NCBI GenBank assembly: GCA_050049805.1
Contig: JASFVN010000176.1
Span: 1-8,909, forward strand
Direction: 5' to 3'
DNA length: 8,909 nt
Source of the DNA: JABDNZ01 sp050049805
GTDB taxonomy: Bacteria > Gemmatimonadota > Gemmatimonadetes > Longimicrobiales > Gaopeijiaceae
Numbering within the stretch: the first letter of the stretch is position 1; every line of letters starts with the position of its first letter. This document shows positions 6,314-8,909 of this stretch, piece after piece. The notes under the pieces were generated by a model. The model did not search any database. It was not told the origin of the DNA and saw nothing but the letters and a program-made list of their open reading frames with translations. Position numbers and translations under genes: made by a program.

Positions 6314-8017
6314 ATGCGATTCCATACGATTGACAATCTGAAGGAAGCCCTCCGGGCCGTTCCGGCCGGGGTCCTCCTTTTCTTCCTCGCCCTCCGACCG
6401 CTGAATGGCCAGGAGGCGTGGACCCCGGTGGCCGAGGGTTTTCCCCAGACAACCGCCGAAGTTTCGGGTTTCACAGCCACCACCAGCCACCTGGAGATGT
6501 GGCAGTTTCTCGAGGACCTGAGCGCGGCATCCACGGACATGCGCCTGGGGACCTACGGCAAGAGTTGGGAGGGAAGGGAGCTTCCCTTTGCCGTGTTCAG
6601 CAAGCCGCTCGTGAGTGAACCCTGGGAAGCCTGGGCCCTGGGAAGGCCCATCGTCCTGCTGGCGGCAAACGTGCATGGCGGTGAACGGACTTTCCGAGAA
6701 GGCCTCCTCCTCCTTATGAGGGATTTTGCCACCCCGGGTACCGCTGCCAACGACCTCCTGGACAAGGTCACGGTATTGGTGGCTCCCCAGATCAACCCGG
6801 ACGGGTACGAGGCTTCGGAACGGGGGACGAGGGGGAACGCATGGGGAATCGACCTGAACCGGGATTATGTGAAGCTGGAGCAGCCGGCCCTGGCCAACTA
6901 CGTCACGAATCTCATCGGCGCTTGGCGTCCCCATATGTTCGTGGATTCCCACAACGGCGGCTCCCGTCCCTACAACCTCTGCTACCAATGCGGCAGCCAC
7001 TACGACCCGGCTCAGGAGATCACCCTCCTCTGTGACCAGGGGGTTTTTCCAGCCATCGACGCAAAGCTGGAGGGGGAAGGGAAGAGGTCTTGGTACTATT
7101 CGGGTGGTGACGAGGAAGCTTGGAGGGGAGGGGGGTACGAGGCTCGGATCGCACGGAATTACGGTGCCTTCATCAACTCGGTGGGGATTCTTTTCGAAGC
7201 TCCTGGCCAGGAGCTCGAGGTGGGTGCCAGGGCCGGGTACCTCGGGAACCTGGCTGTGGTGGAATACGCGGTGAGCAACGCCGAGAAGCTCATGGACCTG
7301 GTGGCGGCCGCCAGGATGGAGACCATCGAAATGGGTCTCGAGCCCAGAGGTGAGATCGCCGTGGAGATGGAGTACGGCCCTGAAGATTACACGGTGGACT
7401 ACACCATCATCACCGGCGGTGGCCGTAGAGACCCCCCAGGGACCCCTGTCGACACCATCGAGGTGACCGGCGCTCAGCTCCTCAAGAAACCCATCGCCAC
7501 CAAGCTTCGTCCCCGGCCCTATGCCTACCTGCTTCCCCGGGACGCTGTGGATGCCGTGGGGATGCTCAAACGCCACGGAATCACCGTGGAAGTGCTTACC
7601 GAGGCGGACAGCCTCACCGTCGACGCCTACACGGTGGCCGGCGTATCGTATGAGAGGGCGTACAACCACGCGGCGGCGACGGTAGTTGAGGTGGGGGAGG
7701 TCGTGACGACGGAGCAGGAGTTCCCGGTGGGAACCTTCGTGATCCCCACCGCTCAGTTCCTTGGCCGCCTGGCGGCCCACATGTTGGAGCCCGAATCCGA
7801 CGACAACGTGGTCTACTGGAACACCATGGACGCTTGGATTCCGAGGCCGGCTGGGGAGGAGGAGCAGGCAGAACTCCCTCCCGGCGTAGATCCCGACGAC
7901 CCCCAGGTTCAGGCCTTTATGAGGCGGCAAGCCGAGCAGGGTCCACCGCTTGTGCCCATCTACAAGCTCATGGAGGCCATGCCCCTTCCAACGAGGCTGC
8001 TGGAAGGAGGAAGGTAG
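6314..8017 (+). CDS. Exported M14-family zinc carboxypeptidase
   Basis: The 567-residue product carries an N-terminal signal segment (VPAGVLLFFLALRPL, residues 16-30, then NGQE) and a catalytic M14 domain at about residues 55-320. The zinc ligands are His121 and Glu124 in NVHGGE and His213 in DSHNGG. The substrate-carboxylate binding pair Asn182-Arg183 sits in GIDLNRDY, and the general base Glu295 in ILFEAPG. Order and spacing fit active metallocarboxypeptidases, which remove C-terminal residues from peptides or trim murein peptides. Residues ~350-567 form an extra C-terminal region (KLRPRPYAYLLPRDAVDAV..., then VVYWNTMDAW) that I recall from exported bacterial M14 homologues but cannot name. 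The ATG at 6314 is preferred over more upstream in-frame starts because it gives the signal peptide, has GAGGTG at 6305-6310, and avoids overlap with the divergent gene. Natural substrate unknown. Confidence 0.93.
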   Translation: MRFHTIDNLKEALRAVPAGVLLFFLALRPLNGQEAWTPVAEGFPQTTAEVSGFTATTSHLEMWQFLEDLSAASTDMRLGTYGKSWEGRELPFAVFSKPLVSEPWEAWALGRPIVLLAANVHGGERTFREGLLLLMRDFATPGTAANDLLDKVTVLVAPQINPDGYEASERGTRGNAWGIDLNRDYVKLEQPALANYVTNLIGAWRPHMFVDSHNGGSRPYNLCYQCGSHYDPAQEITLLCDQGVFPAIDAKLEGEGKRSWYYSGGDEEAWRGGGYEARIARNYGAFINSVGILFEAPGQELEVGARAGYLGNLAVVEYAVSNAEKLMDLVAAARMETIEMGLEPRGEIAVEMEYGPEDYTVDYTIITGGGRRDPPGTPVDTIEVTGAQLLKKPIATKLRPRPYAYLLPRDAVDAVGMLKRHGITVEVLTEADSLTVDAYTVAGVSYERAYNHAAATVVEVGEVVTTEQEFPVGTFVIPTAQFLGRLAAHMLEPESDDNVVYWNTMDAWIPRPAGEEEQAELPPGVDPDDPQVQAFMRRQAEQGPPLVPIYKLMEAMPLPTRLLEGGR

Positions 8018-8051
8018 AGTACTGATCCACCTGGAAACACCGGAAATCCGA

Positions 8052-8078
8052 GGCCCTGGTTAGCCTTCCACCAGGGCC
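8052..8078. terminator. Strong stem-loop between convergent genes, candidate terminator
   Basis: GGCCCTGGT (8052-8060) pairs perfectly with ACCAGGGCC (8070-8078), a 9-bp GC-rich stem with a 9-base loop. It lies 35 bases after the M14 stop codon and includes the TAA stop of the TPR gene on the opposite strand (8060-8062). There is no clear T-run after it on the plus strand; on the minus strand the following bases are only mildly T-rich. It could terminate transcription weakly in both directions or protect 3' ends. Confidence 0.42.
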
Positions 8079-8909
8079 CGGAATTCCGGGTCTTCCTGAA
8101 GGGGCTGCCACCACCAATGGGCCGTCCACTGCCACCCTTCCCGGTGTTGTGGGTTGGCGGTCAGGTAGGTCTTGACCAGGTCCAGAGCCTCGTCCTTCAT
8201 GCCCAGGTGCAGGCGAACGACTGCTTCCACGCCCAGAAGCTCCATCTCCGGATCGAGATCGGGGGGCGCCTTGGAACGGTCGAGGACCGCCCGGGCGCTG
8301 TCCACCAGCTCGGCCTTACCCAGTGCCCCTGCCACGAGAATCTGACCCCGAAGGCGGAAGTAGTCCTCCATGGATTCGGGGGCCACCTGGAGGTAGGAGT
8401 CCAGGAGTTCCCAGGCTTGGTCGGGATCGGCGGCCGGGGCCTGCGACGAGGGTGCGGCCATCAGCCAGAGGGAGCACTCCCTGAAGAAGAGGTTTCTGGG
8501 GAATCGAGTCCTTCCTTCCTCGCAGTACTTGGTGGCGTCGCGGAACTGGCCCAGATCGTATGATGTCGCATACAGTCGAAAGAGGACGTCATCAGCGGAC
8601 TGGAGAAACTCGTCGGCTTCGTATGCCCTCTGGGCGGCCAGCTTGGCGTTGGTGTTGTCCGCTTGTTCCGAGTAGAGGACGCTGAGAATGTTCCAGGCTT
8701 CCGCCAGCGATGGATCCAGCTCACGGGCTTCTTCCAGGTCTTCCAGGGCCCGCTGGAAGACCTGGTCCGATTCCCGCGGATCTGCCAGCAACCCAAGGCG
8801 CCATTTCATGTAGGACAGCTTTCCCCGTACCAGATGGCCGTCGGCGTTCCTGGGATTCAACTGGAGGGCCCGGTCCACGTATTGCACCCCTGCGTTCAGC
8901 CAACTCAGG
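8060..8909 (-). CDS. TPR-repeat protein, C-terminal fragment
   Basis: The frame is open from the right edge of the window to a TAA at 8062-8060, giving 282 visible residues of a longer protein. A GTG at 8887 is not a real start, because the frame continues upstream with sensible TPR sequence (LSWLNAGVQYVDRALQLNP). Several tetratricopeptide-type helix pairs are visible: RALQLNPRNADGHLVRGKL, LEEARELDPSLAEAWNILSVLY, AYEADEFLQSADDVLFRLYA, and the end helices VEAVVRLHLGMKDEALDLVKTYLTANPQH. The chain ends in HWWWQPLQEDPEFRALV; similar D-P-x-F-x-x-L tails occur in TPR parts of bacterial Ser/Thr kinases and signalling ATPases, so the missing N-terminus may be a kinase or regulatory domain. That is inference, and a plain TPR scaffold is equally possible. 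No signal peptide can be assessed. It is convergent with the M14 gene. Confidence 0.85.
   Translation of the reverse strand, partial: LSWLNAGVQYVDRALQLNPRNADGHLVRGKLSYMKWRLGLLADPRESDQVFQRALEDLEEARELDPSLAEAWNILSVLYSEQADNTNAKLAAQRAYEADEFLQSADDVLFRLYATSYDLGQFRDATKYCEEGRTRFPRNLFFRECSLWLMAAPSSQAPAADPDQAWELLDSYLQVAPESMEDYFRLRGQILVAGALGKAELVDSARAVLDRSKAPPDLDPEMELLGVEAVVRLHLGMKDEALDLVKTYLTANPQHREGWQWTAHWWWQPLQEDPEFRALVEG

Noticed and set aside
6200..7930. 576-codon open frame on the minus strand opposite the M14 gene
   Set aside because: It is a shadow of the peptidase codons; its translation shows no recognisable domain.
8060..8887. GTG at 8887 as the true start of the TPR gene
   Set aside because: The frame remains open to the window edge with TPR-like residues directly upstream, so this codon is internal.

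Overview
The window looks like a chromosomal segment from a GC-rich, Gram-negative bacterium, most likely Gemmatimonadota or a close relative. This rests on family-level memory of several features, not on a database search: a PadR regulator translationally coupled to a MacB/FtsX-type permease with a soluble N-terminal prefix, several exported proteins and lipoproteins, and a large Asp-box propeller ending in one dockerin-like calcium loop. No rRNA, tRNA, CRISPR array, insertion sequence or phage gene was seen.

Layout. (1) Positions 1-657, minus strand: a PadR-family repressor followed, with an ATGA overlap, by the first 107 codons of a permease that runs off the left edge. Upstream of padR lie two copies of the inverted repeat GTCTA-N5-TAGAC, placed over a plausible promoter. 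(2) Positions 888-5079, plus strand: a tightly packed three-gene operon with overlapping stop and start codons. It encodes a TIG-like lipoprotein, a 1121-residue secreted protein (Asp-box beta-propeller, three 103-residue BACON-like modules, one EF-hand/dockerin-like loop, Gly-rich tail) and a second small lipoprotein. (3) Positions 5129-6055, minus strand: an exported metallo-beta-lactamase-fold hydrolase. (4) Positions 6314-8017, plus strand, divergent from it: an exported M14 zinc carboxypeptidase with all catalytic residues present. (5) Positions 8060-8909, minus strand: the C-terminal part of a TPR protein that enters from the right edge, convergent with the peptidase across a strong hairpin.

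How they may work together. The three-gene operon reads as a cell-envelope module: one large secreted, probably calcium-dependent, adhesion- or binding-type protein flanked by two lipoproteins that could hold it at the membrane. The PadR/permease pair is a self-contained regulated transporter unit. The metallo-hydrolase and carboxypeptidase share a divergent intergenic region and are both exported, so they may act on envelope or extracellular substrates, but nothing in the sequence fixes those substrates. The most interesting leads are the tandem operators in front of padR and the pairing of a dockerin-like tag with co-translated lipoproteins.
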